From contig NZ_LR215037.1 of assembly GCF_900660665.1 (NCBI RefSeq), positions 62,001 to 126,000 on the forward strand: 64,000 bases of DNA. Reading direction: 5' to 3'. The translations under genes and the position numbers were made by a program. Positions 10,406 through 20,925 of the stretch are shown piece after piece. Positions within the stretch are counted from its first letter, which is position 1. Each line of letters opens with the position of its first letter. The notes beneath the pieces were generated by a model, which had not been told where the DNA came from, searched no databases, and worked only from the letters and a program-made list of their open reading frames with translations. The DNA comes from Mycoplasmopsis maculosa. GTDB taxonomy: Bacteria > Bacillota_I > Bacilli_A > Mycoplasmatales > Metamycoplasmataceae.

Positions 10406-10482
10406 GCGAGCATAGCTCAGCTGGTTAGAGCACACGACTGATAATCGTGAGGTCGATGGTTCAAGTCCATTTGTTCGCACCA
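10406..10482 (+). tRNA. tRNA-Ile (GAT)
   Basis: 77 nt including CCA. Acceptor GCGAGCA/TGTTCGC, D arm TAGCTCAGCTGGTTAGAGCA, and anticodon stem CACGA/TCGTG around loop CTGATAA, giving GAT. The T arm is GGTTCAAGTCC. Confidence 0.97.
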
Positions 10483-10501
10483 TTTCATTAATAAATGACC
10501 A

Positions 10502-10528
10502 AAAACGCTTTAAAAAAGCGTTTTTTTA
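10502..10528 (+). terminator. Terminator after tRNA-Ile
   Basis: Stem aaaacgctt / aagcgtttt with a short A-rich loop and a T run. Confidence 0.8.
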
Positions 10529-10575
10529 TTTTTTACAAAAAAATAAATTTTTAAAATAAAATATTTAAAAAATGC

Positions 10576-10581
10576 TATAAT
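10576..10581 (+). promoter_or_regulatory. -10 box for tRNA-Ser
   Basis: TATAAT 15 bases before the tRNA. Confidence 0.55.
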
Positions 10582-10596
10582 TAAAAAGCAAAGTAC

Positions 10597-10687
10597 GGGG
10601 AAGTACTCAAGTTGGTGAAGAGGACACATTGCTAACGTGTTAGAGGAGGCAACTCCTGCGGAGGTTCGAGCCCTCTCTTCCCCGCCA
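10597..10687 (+). tRNA. tRNA-Ser (GCT)
   Basis: 91 nt with a long variable arm and encoded CCA. Acceptor GGGGAAG/CTTCCCC, discriminator G, anticodon loop TTGCTAA giving GCT (reads AGU/AGC), T arm GGTTCGAGCC. The last anticodon-stem pair is an A-C mismatch. Confidence 0.95.
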
Positions 10688-10760
10688 TTTTTTTATTTCC
10701 TTTTTTCGTTTTTTAAAATTAAATTTAATATAATTATTAAATATTTTAGAAAGGAGAAAA

Positions 10761-13457
10761 ATGTATAAATATAATTATGATTATGCTGGTTTAAATTTAA
10801 CTGAAGTTAAAGAAAATTTATTAACTTTTGGTGAAAATAAATTAGCCACAAGAAAGAAATTAAATCCGTTAGTTGCTTATTTTAGCCAATTTAAAGATTT
10901 AATGGTTATTCTTTTAATAATTGCTGCCTTAGTTAGTTTAAGTGTAACAATTTATTTACATATATCTGGTAAATTACATTCTATTGAAGAAGTTGTTATA
11001 TCATATGTTGAGCCAGGAATAATTTTACTTGTAATAATTTTAAATAGTATACTTGGTGCATATCAAGAAGTTAAAAGTGACCAAGCAGTTAGAGCTCTAG
11101 AAAATCAAAATATACCGAATGCTACCGTTATAAGAGATGGTACTGCTCAGACAATAAAGTCAAATTTATTAGTTCCTGGAGATTTAATAATTTTGTCAGC
11201 TGGAGACATTATTAATGCAGATGCGTTATTATTAAAATCAAGTAATTTAGAAGTTATTGAAGCGAGTTTAACCGGGGAAAGTTTACCAGTTTCTAAGAAT
11301 GCTGACTTAGAAAAAGAAATAGACTCAATTTTAGCTAATAATAGTCATTTAGTTTATTCAGGAACTTATGTTACAAAAGGTTCAGGGTATGCTGTTGTTT
11401 TAAAAACAGGTGGAGAAACTGAAATTGGTAAAATCAATAAAAGTATTCAAAGTCAAACAAAAAATACTACACCATTACAAATAAAATTAAATAAATTAAG
11501 TAAAATTTTTGGCTATGTTGGTATAGCGTTACTTTTTATAAGTGCTTTAGCTCAAATAATAATAACAAATGTTATTTCTGGAAGTTGAATTGAACCAAAA
11601 AGCTATATAAATTCAGTTATAACAGGTATAAGCTTAGCAGTTGCTGCTATCCCAGAAGGATTGATAGCCTTTACAACAGTTATTTTATCTATTGGTGTTT
11701 CTAAAATAAGTAAACAAAATGGATTAATTAAAAATTTATTAGCTGTTGAAACATTAGGATCTGCAAATATTATTTGTACAGATAAAACAGGTACATTAAC
11801 AGAAAATAAAATGACTGTGGTTGATGTTTACACGAATAAATTAACATTAGATAAATTTAATAATAATGATGAAAATTTATTAAATTTAATTAAAGCTTCT
11901 ACTATTGCAAATGATGCTTTTATAGTTCTCAAAAATAACAAGTTTGAAGAAGTTGGAGACCCAACTGAAACAGGTTTATTAAGATTTGCACATAAATACA
12001 ATATTTTAAAAGAAGATTTATTAAAAAAATCTAATTTATTAAACTCACTTCCATTTGATAGTGATAGAAAAATGATGTCAGTTTTAGTAAAAGAAAATAA
12101 TGGTAATATAATGTATACAAAAGGCGCTCCTGATGTTATATTATCATTATGTAAAAATATAGATAAAGAAGAAATTTTAAAAATAAATAATGAATGAGCA
12201 GAAAAAAGTTATAGAGTTTTAGCTTTTGCTAAAAAGCAAATTGATAAAACTTCTATAACTTTAGAAGATGAAAATAATTTTGAATTTATTGGATTAATAG
12301 CAATGATTGATCCTCCAAGAGCAAATGTGAAAGAAAGTATTGCAGAAGCTCAAAGAGCTGGAATAAAAGTTGTTATGATTACAGGAGATCATTTAGTTAC
12401 AGCTAAAGCAATAGCAAAAGATATAGGAATTTATCATGAAAATGATTTATGTATTAATGGTGCTGAATTAGCTAAAATGACTAATGAAGAATTGATTGAA
12501 AAAGTTACTCAAATAAGTGTTTATGCACGTGTAAACCCTGAAGATAAGTTAAGAATAGTTAAAGCTTGACAAGCGCATGATAAAGTGGTTGCTATGACAG
12601 GCGATGGTGTAAATGATGCTCCTGCATTAAAAGCTAGTGATATAGGTTGTGCTATGGGTATAACAGGAACTGATGTTTCTAAGCAATCTGTTGACTTAAT
12701 TTTAACTGACGATAATTTCAATACTATAGTTAAATCAGTTAAAAATGGACGTTTAGTATTTGATAAAATAAAAACAGTTATTATGAATTTATTAGTTAGT
12801 TCTATAACTGAAATTCTTGTTATGATGATTGGTTTATTTGTTTTATTTTTTGTATTTAAAAATTATTATAAAGAAGGAGAATTCTTTATTTTATCTGCTA
12901 GTCAATTATTGTGAATTAACTTATTAACTCATGGACTTCCTGCTATAGCTTTAGGTTTTGTTGATTCTGGAAAAGATGTTATGTCAAGAAAGCCTTATCA
13001 TAAAAGTGAAAGTATTTTTGCTAGAGGTATGGGAATTGAATTAATCTGACAATCTTTAGTTGTAAGTTTAGCATCTCTTATCAGTTATGCATTAGGAGCA
13101 TTATATGCTATTAATAATAATATGGTTGAAGAAATGCCAAAAATTGCTTCAATGTGTTGTTTTATAACAATGGGATTATCAACATCAATTAATGCTATAA
13201 ATTTAATGACTGATAAATCATTATTTGTCTCAAGCATGAAAAAATACTGACCAGTTTGATTGGCAGCAACTTTTTCTGCTTTAGCAGTTATATTAGTTTC
13301 ATTTGTACCTAATTTATCAAGCTTATTTAAAATGACAAATAAATTATGAGAAATTCCAACAATATTATCATGAAGCATGCCATTAGCTCTATTATTAACA
13401 ATAAGTATTGAATTTAAAAAATTTATTTTGTTTATTAAAAGCAAAAAAACAATATAA
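10761..13457 (+). CDS. P-type cation-transporting ATPase (Ca2+ type)
   Basis: An 898-residue P2-type ATPase. It opens with the cation ATPase N-terminal block [22 protein letters not shown]. The actuator domain has [11 protein letters not shown]4 has AAIPEGL, the phosphorylation site is [12 protein letters not shown] with Asp at residue 341, the nucleotide domain has KGAP, and the hinge has [12 protein letters not shown]. About ten hydrophobic helices are visible, the last four after residue 690. The PEGL motif and overall layout match SERCA-like calcium pumps, but a Mg2+/other cation role cannot be excluded. SD AAAGGAG precedes ATG 10761. Many Trp codons are TGA. It has its own terminator and appears monocistronic. 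Confidence 0.93.
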
Positions 13458-13460
13458 AAA

Positions 13461-13491
13461 AATAACTCTATTTTGTAGAGTTATTTTTATT
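13461..13491 (+). terminator. Terminator after the P-type ATPase
   Basis: Stem aataactct / agagttatt with loop attttgt, then a T run. It is followed by the end of the convergent lipoprotein gene. Confidence 0.75.
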
Positions 13492-13534
13492 TTTAATAAG
13501 AAATGTTCTTTTTTAAAAAAGAGGGAAATTTAAA

Positions 13535-15724
13535 TTAATTTGATGTTTTTAGTCCTTCAATATTAAGATCTAATGTTATTGTTAACGGTAAAATGTGTTT
13601 AGAAAATCTATTTCCATATTCATGATTTGCTTGAATTGTTATATTTATTTTTGCAGTACCATTTGAATCGTTTTTATCTTTAACTTCATTTTTTGTAATT
13701 GTAGCTGTTGTATTTTCTTCAAGTTTTAATGCACCATTTATTAATTCTACGTTAATTTGATCATTATTAAGAGATGAAGGCAATTTTTCGTTTTTGTTTT
13801 TAATTGTTATATTATAACTGCTTTGTGTATTTAAAACTTCTATAGCAGCTTTAATAGCGTTATATATTTTTTTGTATTCACCATTGTCTCTAAAAGAAGC
13901 ATTAATTGATCTTTAATATCTTTCATATTTAGAGTTTGCATTTTGATCATCTTCAGCTATTGTATATTTAGTTAAAGTTGCTTCTGCTTTATTTAATACA
14001 TATGCATAATTTTGATCATTTGGATGAGAAGTTTTTATTTGTTCAACAAAAGATTGAGCATTTCTTAATGTTTCTAAGTATTTATCTCTTTGAGGATTAG
14101 GTAATTTAGCCTCTATTTTTTTAACTTCTTGATCAATCTCTGTTATTTTTGCATCAACTGATTGTTTCGCATTAGTTAGTTCTTCATCAGAAGGATTTTC
14201 ACGAGAAATTAGAGGTTTTTTAGCATCAATTTCAGCATTTATAGTACTTAATAAATTGTTCATTTCTTCTGCTAATTCAGGATTATTATTTCTTAACTCA
14301 TTTGCTTTAAAGCTAACTATATCTTTAACATTATATAAATTAGATAATGAGTTAAATAATTGGGTTAAATTAGCATTAGAATTTATTCTATCGCTTTCTT
14401 CTTGAATTTTTGTATTTAGTGAATTTCTTGCTTCAACTAATTTATTTTTAGCGTTATTTATTCTTTCTGTAGGCATCTTTGTTTTATTTACAAGAGCTAA
14501 ATTACCCTCAGAAATAAGATTTTCAGCATTTGAAACTGCATTTTGAAATGCTGTATATTCAGTTAAATAATTGTATAAACTAAATGAACTTGGAACGCTA
14601 CTATTTTCTTCATGTTTTTGTTTTAATTCATTTAATGCTAAAATTCCTTCTCTTTTTTCTCTTGTTATTTCATCATATAATGTTTTAATTTCTTTTGTTT
14701 TTTCAATTAGATATTCAATTAAAATATTTTCTTTTTTAACTAATTCATCTATTTCTAAAGATTGATTTAATAATTCTTTAGCTTCGTTTTCTTTAGCCTC
14801 AAGTTCTGTTTTTAGCGCTAAAAGATTAGAATTTTCTGTATAAGTTGAAGAAGGAACTTCAAATTTAGCATAAACTGTATTTTTTCTTATAGCTTCAGGT
14901 ATTCTATTAATAATACGATCTTTTATTTCTTGATTATTGATATTTTCATCAAAAAAGTCATTCATCAAGTTAATTTTTTCTTCAACTTTTGTTAAATCAT
15001 CATTTTCATCTAATTCAAAACTATTTTTTTTAGACGCGTATGAATCAACTATTGTAGTGAAAACATCTAAATGACTTAAAAATTTTATATATATTTCTAA
15101 TTTTTGAAATTTTTCATTATGTTCAGTTTTTTTTGTAGATAATAAATCATCACTATCTGTATTCCCTGGTGTACTAGGTGTAGTTGTATCTGAGGGAGGT
15201 GTTTCTGGATTTGATTCACCATTTTTAGGATTACTTGGATTATCTTCTATTTCACCATTCCCTGGTGTACCAGGTGTAGTTGTATCTGAGGGAGGTGTTT
15301 CTGGATTTGATTCACCATTTTTAGGATTACTTGGATTATCTTCTATTTCACCATTCCCTGGTGTACCAGGTGTAGTTGTATCTGAGGGAGGTGTTTCTGG
15401 ATTTGATTCACCATTTTTAGGATTACTTGGATTATCTTCTATTTCACCATTCCCTGGTGTACCAGGTGTAGTTGTATCTGAGGGAGGTGTTTCTGGATTT
15501 GATTCACCATTTTTAGGATTACTTGGATTATTTGTCCCGCTTGTTCCTGGAGTATAAATGCCAGAATTGCCGCCTTCACCATTTCCAGATAATTTATCAC
15601 CTGTATTTGAATTTGTACTATTGTTTCCTTCTACTGGTGTACATGCTGCAGCAATAAACGATAATGTAGATAAATTACTTAACATTGTAGTTGTAATTCA
15701 AAACTTCTTTAAATTTTTTTTCAT
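13535..15724 (-). pseudogene. Repeat-bearing surface lipoprotein gene interrupted by an in-frame TAA
   Basis: It starts at 15724 (SD AAGGAG) with MKKNLKKFW and a lipobox LSFIAAAC, lipid-anchoring Cys at residue 28. A low-complexity Pro/Thr/Gly/Asn segment holds about four copies of a 32-residue unit (NPSNPKNGESNPETPP...). Then comes a long helical, Glu/Asn/Leu-rich region. A TAA at 13913-13915 ends the frame after 603 residues. The same frame then continues without another stop for 125 codons to TAA 13535, including residues like KIYNAIKAAIEVLNTQSSYNITI and a beta-rich tail. This looks like a full-length 728-729-codon gene with a nonsense change, or a sequencing error. The 603-residue form may still be made and displayed. 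No specific function is recognised; it is a surface antigen candidate. Confidence 0.75.
15163..15530 (-). repeat. 96-bp tandem repeat, about 3.8 copies, in the lipoprotein gene
   Basis: A unit of 96 bases (32 codons) recurs almost identically. The copy nearest the helical domain has diverged (TPSTPGNTDSDD instead of TPGTPGNGEIED). Because the unit length is a multiple of three, copy gain or loss would keep the frame and change only protein length. Confidence 0.92.
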
Positions 15725-15946
15725 TTTTACTCCTTAATAAGATTTTTGCTTATAGCGGTCTATAAGTAATAAAATTTTAAATCAAATTATTTTTTAAATA
15801 ATAAAAAAAATAAAAAAGCTACTTTTTTTCATAAAAATTTCATTTTTTAATTTTTTTTATTTAAATTACAAACTTTAAAAATCTTAAAAAATACATATTA
15901 AAAAAATTAAAAATAGATTTTTTAAGCTAAAACTTTTTTATATAGT

Positions 15947-15952
15947 TATAAT
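15947..15952 (+). promoter_or_regulatory. -10 box close to start (leaderless type), ECF S gene
   Basis: TATAAT ends 8 bases before ATG 15961, and no SD is present. Transcription would start at or next to the start codon. Confidence 0.5.
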
Positions 15953-15960
15953 AAAATAAT

Positions 15961-16890
15961 ATGAATAATATTTACAAAAACATAAATAAAGATAAAAAAG
16001 ATTCTTTTTTAGAAAAAATTAGATTATTTTTTAATGAAACATTTAAATTTAGTGTAACTAATTTAACATTAAGTGGTATATTAGTTGCTTTTTATATGAT
16101 ATATTCTGCTATTTTTAAATTAACAATTTTAAGATTTATTCCCTTAGAGTTAGAATATATATTTTATATATTTTTTGGAATAATATTAGGACCTTTTAAA
16201 GGTGCAGTTTTAGCAATAATTGCAGACACTTTAGGATTACTATTAACAGGTAAAATAGGAACATGATATTATTTATATGCACTTATTCCTCCTGCAATTG
16301 CAATTTTAAGTAGTCTTTATTATTCATTGCTAAATAGATCAAAAATAATTAAAATAATTTTACCTTTTATTGTTATAACTTTGGCGACTATTATTATCTT
16401 ATATATATTTTTTACACAAGTTACTTATGATGAAAATAATAAAATAATTTTTTCAACCAAAGGTATATCACAAAAAGTAAGAAGGGATTGACAAAATATA
16501 AGTTGATTTGCTATATTGGCATTAGTTTGTTTATATTTGTTTTTAATGCTAGTAGCTACAATATTATTAATAATATTTTCTTTTAAAAAGAAAAATGAAA
16601 GAATATTAAATTACTTATTTATACTATCTTTGGTTACATTAATTGTTATTATATTTAGATGAGTTCTAGGACCTATAACATACATAAGTTGGTTTAATTA
16701 TTTTTATAGATTAAACCCTAATAAAAAATTAAAATCAATAGGAGTTGATTATCTAATTTATTTTGTTCCCATAATTATAAAAAGTTTGATTTCAATTCCT
16801 ATTTTAACATTATTATTAACACCTGTTTTTTCAGTTATAAAACATATATTGCAAAATCAAATAAATAATAATCAGAAAATAGTTTATTAA
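15961..16890 (+). CDS. ECF transporter S component (vitamin uptake), folate-type-like
   Basis: A 309-residue integral membrane protein with about six hydrophobic segments. The N-terminal block FSVTNLTLSGILVAFYMIYSAIF, then FIPLELEYIFYIFFGIILGPFKGAVLAIIADTLG, matches substrate-binding S components of energy-coupling-factor transporters (two-helix start, small-residue and Gly-Pro loop). It binds a vitamin and works with shared EcfA/A'/T subunits encoded elsewhere. A FolT-like family is the closest resemblance, but substrate assignment is inference. The mycoplasma version has an extra C-terminal half with loops such as TYISWFNYFYRLNP. nusB follows 15 bases later. Confidence 0.7.
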
Positions 16891-16892
16891 TA

Positions 16893-16898
16893 TATAAT
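16893..16898 (+). promoter_or_regulatory. -10 box close to the nusB start
   Basis: TATAAT seven bases before ATG 16906. No SD was seen, so this may be a leaderless internal promoter. Confidence 0.4.
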
Positions 16899-16905
16899 AA
16901 AAAAT

Positions 16906-17331
16906 ATGAAAATGAAAAAAATGCGGGATTTTAGAATAGAAATTATTAATGCTATATATTATTTTGAGTTAATTGAAACTAAATTGGACACAAAGTATAT
17001 TTTTGAAAATTATTCTAATCTAAATAATAATCAATTTCTTCAAATAGAGAAAATTGCAAAAAATTATGCCTTTCTTAAAACTTCTATTTCAACATTCTTA
17101 AGAGAAGATTGAAGTTGAAATAGAATATCTCCCTTAATAAGAGCTATATTAATTAATGCAGCTAATGAATTATTTACTATACAACCAAGAATTGTAATAA
17201 ATGAAGCTGTAGAAATAACAAAATTATATTATGGTGATGATAATAATTTTTATAAAATGGTTAATGCAATTTTAAATAATGTTTATAAACTTTTTGTTAA
17301 AGGCGAAAAAATATTGAGCGAAAAAAAATAG
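16906..17331 (+). CDS. nusB: Transcription antitermination factor NusB
   Basis: A 141-residue all-helical protein. The C-terminal half ILINAANELFTIQPRIVINEAVEITKLYYGDDNNFYKMVNAILNNVYK matches the NusB signature (RAILr.A.YEL, P..VaINEaVeLAK, ....FVNGvLd). NusB binds boxA RNA with S10 and promotes rRNA antitermination. The start could be ATG 16906, 16912 or 16921 (MKMKKMRDF). No SD distinguishes them; the first is used because a -10 box lies just upstream. TGA Trp codons occur at residues 69 and 71. It may also be transcribed with the ECF gene. Confidence 0.85.
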
Positions 17332-17358
17332 ATATGTTTTAAAGCATATCTATTTTTA
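17330..17358. terminator. Bidirectional terminator between nusB and the LLM oxidoreductase
   Basis: Stem agatatg / catatct with T runs on the plus side and A runs before it, suited to both convergent genes. Confidence 0.7.
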
Positions 17359-17362
17359 TAAA

Positions 17363-18412
17363 TTATTTTTTGTTTGTGAAGTATTCTCTAACAATTGGAG
17401 CAACTTTTTCACCATAAAGTTTAATAGCTTTCATTGTATCTTCGTGAGGTACTGAACCTACAGGTAAATGAAGTAAGAATCTATCTAAACCTAAAGCTTC
17501 CATAACTTTAATAATTTTTTTAGCAACAGTTTCTGGTGAACCAACAAACATTGCTCCTTCTGAACTAACCATGTGCATATATGATGCATGATCTAACTCT
17601 CTTCAATGCGCTCTATCTTGTGCAATTCTACCTACAAAAGTTTTTGTTGGGAATCAGAATTTATTAATTGCTTCTTCATCTGTTTCTGCAATAAAACCTC
17701 ATGAGTGAGAAGCTACTTTTAATTGTTCATCAGTATAACCTACATGTTTACCAAAATTTCTATAAGCATCAATAATTGGTTTAAAACTTTCTGGTCTTCC
17801 ACCGATAATAGCATACGCAATAGGTAATCCTTTTGAAGCGATTTTTATACTTGAATTAACATTACCACCAGTAGCTACTCATATTGGCATATCCATAGCT
17901 CTTGGATAAACACCTTTTTTATCAACTTTTTGAGTAAATTTTGTTCCTGGTCAGTTAACTATTTCATTTTCTTTAACATGTAATAACATATCTAGTTTTT
18001 CATCAAATAATTCATCATAATCTTTTAAGTCATATCCAAATAATGGGAAAGATTCTGTAAATGATCCTCTACCAACCATTATTTCTGATCTACCATTTGA
18101 TAATGCATCAACATGAGAAAAGTTTTGATAAACTCTAATAGGATCTGCTGAAGATAAAACTGTAACAGCGCTTGATAATTTAATATTTTTTGTATTAACA
18201 GCTCCAGCTGCTAAAATCATTTCAGGGCTTGAAACTGCAAAGTCATCTCTATGATGCTCACCAACAGCATAAACATCTAAACCTAATTTATCTGCAAGTT
18301 CTACTTCCTCAATCATGTTTCTAATTCTTTCGTGATGAGGTATTGCTTTTCTAGTTGTTTCTAAAACTGTTGTATCTCCAAATGTAGAAATACCTAATTC
18401 AATTTTTTTCAT
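17363..18412 (-). CDS. LLM-class flavin-dependent oxidoreductase (luciferase-like)
   Basis: A 349-residue luciferase-like monooxygenase family TIM barrel. Typical stretches are ELADKLGLDVYAVGEHHRDDFAVSSPEMILAAGAV, IKLSSAVTVLSSADPIRVYQNFSHVDALSNGRSEIMVGRGSF and the C-terminal GSPETVAKKIIKVMEALGLDRFLLHLPVG. These enzymes use reduced FMN, often supplied by a separate reductase, to oxidise an organic substrate; the substrate here is unknown. SD AGAGG precedes ATG 18412. It lies downstream of two azoreductase-like flavoproteins on the same strand, which could supply FMNH2. That link is an inference. Confidence 0.9.
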
Positions 18413-18479
18413 TTTGTCCTCTTTTGTATATTTTTAGTAAAAAAAGTTGCTAAATAATATTAGATGCAACTTTAATATT

Positions 18480-19061
18480 TTATATATTTTTTAAAATTTG
18501 TTCAAATTCAGCTACACGTGTTTTTGCGTAATCTTCTGGATTAACATTAGCTAAATTTGGCATTTTTGTACCATTAATTTCAATAAAATTAATTGATTTA
18601 GCTCCAACAAAATTTAAAACAGTTCTTAATCATTGTTTTTGAATAGATTCTGTTCCTTCAGGTTGTGGTCCACCTTGGCTTGTAACAACAACAACATTTA
18701 AGTTATTTAATAAACCAACTGGATTGCCGTCTTTTGATAATTTGTATGAAAATGTTTTATCTGCTACTGCTATACCATCAAAAAAGTTTTTAAGAATTGC
18801 AGGCGCTGTAAAGTTTATAAGTGATGAAGAAATAACTAATAAATCTGTTTGTTTTAATTTTTCTATTCACTCATCGCTTTTTACTAATGATCAATATTGT
18901 GGGAATGTGTTTCCGTTTAATGAATTTTTTGCAAATTCTGTATCGTTTAAATTAATTCTTTCTACATTGCCAGCAACTTTTTGGAATTCATCCATAACAG
19001 CTGTTAAAAAAGAATATGGTTTGCTAATGACAGCACTATCTAAAAATAATATTTTTTTCAT
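18480..19061 (-). CDS. FMN-dependent NADH-azoreductase / quinone reductase family, copy 1
   Basis: A 193-residue flavodoxin-fold protein. It begins MKKILFLDSAVISKPYSF, and has LLVISSSLINFTAPAILKNFFDGIAVADKTFSY (the family's P-M-Y-N-F...LKxxID...G.tF pattern) and VVVVTSQGGPQPEGTES. The motif order matches AzoR/AcpD. Such enzymes reduce azo dyes and quinones with NADH and protect against thiol stress. SD GGAG precedes ATG 19061. Stop at 18480. Trp codons are TGA at three places. It shares about the same architecture as the gene at 20242-20838. Confidence 0.85.
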
Positions 19062-19183
19062 ATATATGTCTCCTTATACGTAATGTTGATATTATAAAAC
19101 AAAAAAATTAAAAAAATAAAAAAATGATTTTTTTTATTAAAAAAACGCTAAAAAAATCACTTTTTCATTTTTTTAATAAAAAA

Positions 19184-19206
19184 AGCCATTATTTAGGCTT
19201 TTTTAT
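19184..19206 (-). terminator. Terminator after the small lipoprotein gene
   Basis: Stem agcc (19184-19187) / ggct (19196-19199) extended by A/T pairs, with a T run on the minus strand. Confidence 0.6.
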
Positions 19207-19823
19207 TAAACTGTAACATGAGTTAATGTTAATTCATAAACAGATTTAGAAATTTGTTTACTTTTGAAGTTGAATAATCTTACAAGAACTTTAATTGTTC
19301 TACCTTCTGTATTTTCTATAACTGTTGCGTATCCACTAGCATTTTGAAGACCTTTTGAGTTTGTATAAATTGGATTTGTTGCTGTTGTGAAATTGAATGT
19401 AGTACCTTTAAATGTTCCTAAATTAATACCTTCAAAAGGTTTTGTACTTTCTGATTTACCATATACTGTGTTTGTACCTTGGAATGAACTTAAGAAAATA
19501 TCATAGCTATTTTCTTTACCTTTTGTAGATATTAATTTATCATTTGCAAAACTTTGTCCAGAAGCTGGTTCAAAAGCAAATTCTTCTTTGTTTATACTTG
19601 AAAGATTTGTTTCTGTTGAGTATGTTCATCCTTCTGGTAAAGCTTTTTCTTCAACTGTTCCTTTGTAAGGAACAATTTTAATATTTGTTCCTGCGATTTC
19701 TTTTTCCTCTAATACTTTTTTATCTTCGCTGTTTTCTGAAGTTGTATTACATGATGCAGCAATAGCAATAGGTGCTAATGTTAAAGGTGTTAAACCTAAT
19801 AATTTAATAAATTTATTTTTCAT
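19206..19823 (-). CDS. Small lipoprotein of unknown function
   Basis: A 205-residue secreted lipoprotein. The signal peptide MKNKFIKLLGLTPLTLAPIA ends in a lipobox IAIAASC with Cys at residue 25. The mature part is charged at first (ENSEDKKVLEEKEI) and then beta-rich, with segments FLSSFQGTNTVYGK, GINLGTFKGTTFNFTTATN and TIKVLVRLFNFKSKQISKSVYELTLTHVTV. I do not recognise a family. SD AGGAG precedes ATG 19823. It sits between two flavoprotein genes on the same strand. Confidence 0.85.
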
Positions 19824-19870
19824 TTTTTTCTCCTTAATAATTAATTAAATATAGAAGTAATTATAAGAAA

Positions 19871-20128
19871 TTATTTAATTTTTCAATCATTAATAGGTAA
19901 ATTATTTTCATCTTTGATTTCACCTGTTGCAGATAAAATAACATCTATAAGTCATCAAATTCCAAATCCAGAAAATGTTAATAGTTTTACAATTCCTAAA
20001 CCAATTTGGCCAGCATAAAATCTATCAACACCTCATCATCCAGCAAAATAAGAAAGTAAAAATAATACTAATCTTGATTTTGGAGATGATTTTGGTTTAA
20101 AAGCATTTTCGATAAAATTTGTTTCCAT
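19871..20128 (-). CDS. TM2-domain membrane protein
   Basis: An 85-residue protein. It was recovered by reading four TGA codons as Trp, and so is broken under the standard code. The sequence SRLVLFLLSYFAGWWGVDRFYAGQ, then GLGIVKLLTFSGFGIWWLIDVILSATGEIKDENN, is a clear TM2 domain: two helices joined by a turn with the conserved DRFY and GIWWLID. Its role in bacteria is not established. SD AAAGGAG precedes ATG 20128. Confidence 0.9.
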
Positions 20129-20210
20129 TATTTCTCCTTTAAATAATATTTTATGTATTTATATTATTTTACATAATTATATTAATTAATAATTTTATTC
20201 TTAATAAGTA

Positions 20211-20236
20211 TAAAAAAAGAAAGCAAAAGCCTTCTA
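20211..20236 (-). terminator. Terminator after azoreductase copy 2
   Basis: On the minus strand stem agaaggc / gctttct (one G-T pair), loop tttt, then a run of seven T. Confidence 0.7.
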
Positions 20237-20241
20237 TATTT

Positions 20242-20838
20242 TTATAAATTAGAAATAATTTTGTCTAATTCAGGTGAAATTTCTTTAATAATTTCTTCTT
20301 GTGAAATTGTGCTTCTTGGAGCTACTTTGACACCATCTATTAAATATGTGTACACATTTTTTGCACCAATAAATTTAAATGTTCCTTCTAAATAAGCAAC
20401 ATGGTTACCAAATGGATATCATCCAAGAGGCGCTCCTTGTGCACCGATTATTGCTACATCTATATTTGTTACCAATCCTATTGCATCACCTTTTTTAGAA
20501 TATTTATATGAAAATGTTTTATTTGCTACACAAACTGTATCAAGAAAATTTTTTAGCATTCCTGAAATATTAAAATTGTACATTGGCGCACCAACAACTA
20601 CTAAATCAACATTTTTTAATAAATCTATTCATTTGTCTGCTTCATTATCATTTCAAAAAGTTGAAAAATTTTCAGCAGTTAATGAATTTTTGCTAAATGT
20701 GCTAGTTGATAAATCTAATAATGTAATTTCTGAGTTTGGGTATTTATTTTCATATTTTTTAACGAAAGCATTTGTAGCCTTTGATGTTACAGACTCTTTG
20801 TTTACTGAAGAGTAAATAACTAAAACTTTTTTTGACAT
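20242..20838 (-). CDS. FMN-dependent NADH-azoreductase family, copy 2
   Basis: A 198-residue flavodoxin-fold flavoprotein. N-terminus [20 protein letters not shown] is the FMN phosphate-binding loop. [41 protein letters not shown] is the diagnostic AzoR block, and [17 protein letters not shown] is the second FMN loop. It closely follows the family, better than copy 1. It has its own terminator downstream and an SD GGAG upstream. Confidence 0.9.
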
Positions 20839-20912
20839 GTGTCTCCTTTTAAAAATAGTAAAAAGTTATAAAAACCATTAAAAATATTAATTAGTTCTTA
20901 TTTTTAATTTTA

Positions 20913-20918
20913 TATAAT
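20913..20918 (+). promoter_or_regulatory. -10 box close to start of the HAD hydrolase gene
   Basis: TATAAT seven bases before ATG 20926. No SD is present, consistent with a leaderless transcript. Confidence 0.5.
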
Positions 20919-20925
20919 AATCTAT

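Noticed and set aside
10761-13457. Apparent frame breaks in the P-type ATPase and other long genes
   Set aside because: All breaks are TGA codons at conserved Trp-type positions and disappear with genetic code 4; they are not frameshifts.
15163-15530. Regularly spaced repeats, possible CRISPR array
   Set aside because: The units are directly abutting 96-bp tandem copies that encode a continuous protein segment, with no variable spacers and no cas genes in the window.
19871-20128. Gap between lipoprotein and azoreductase genes
   Set aside because: Not empty: it encodes an 85-residue TM2 protein once four TGA codons are read as Trp.
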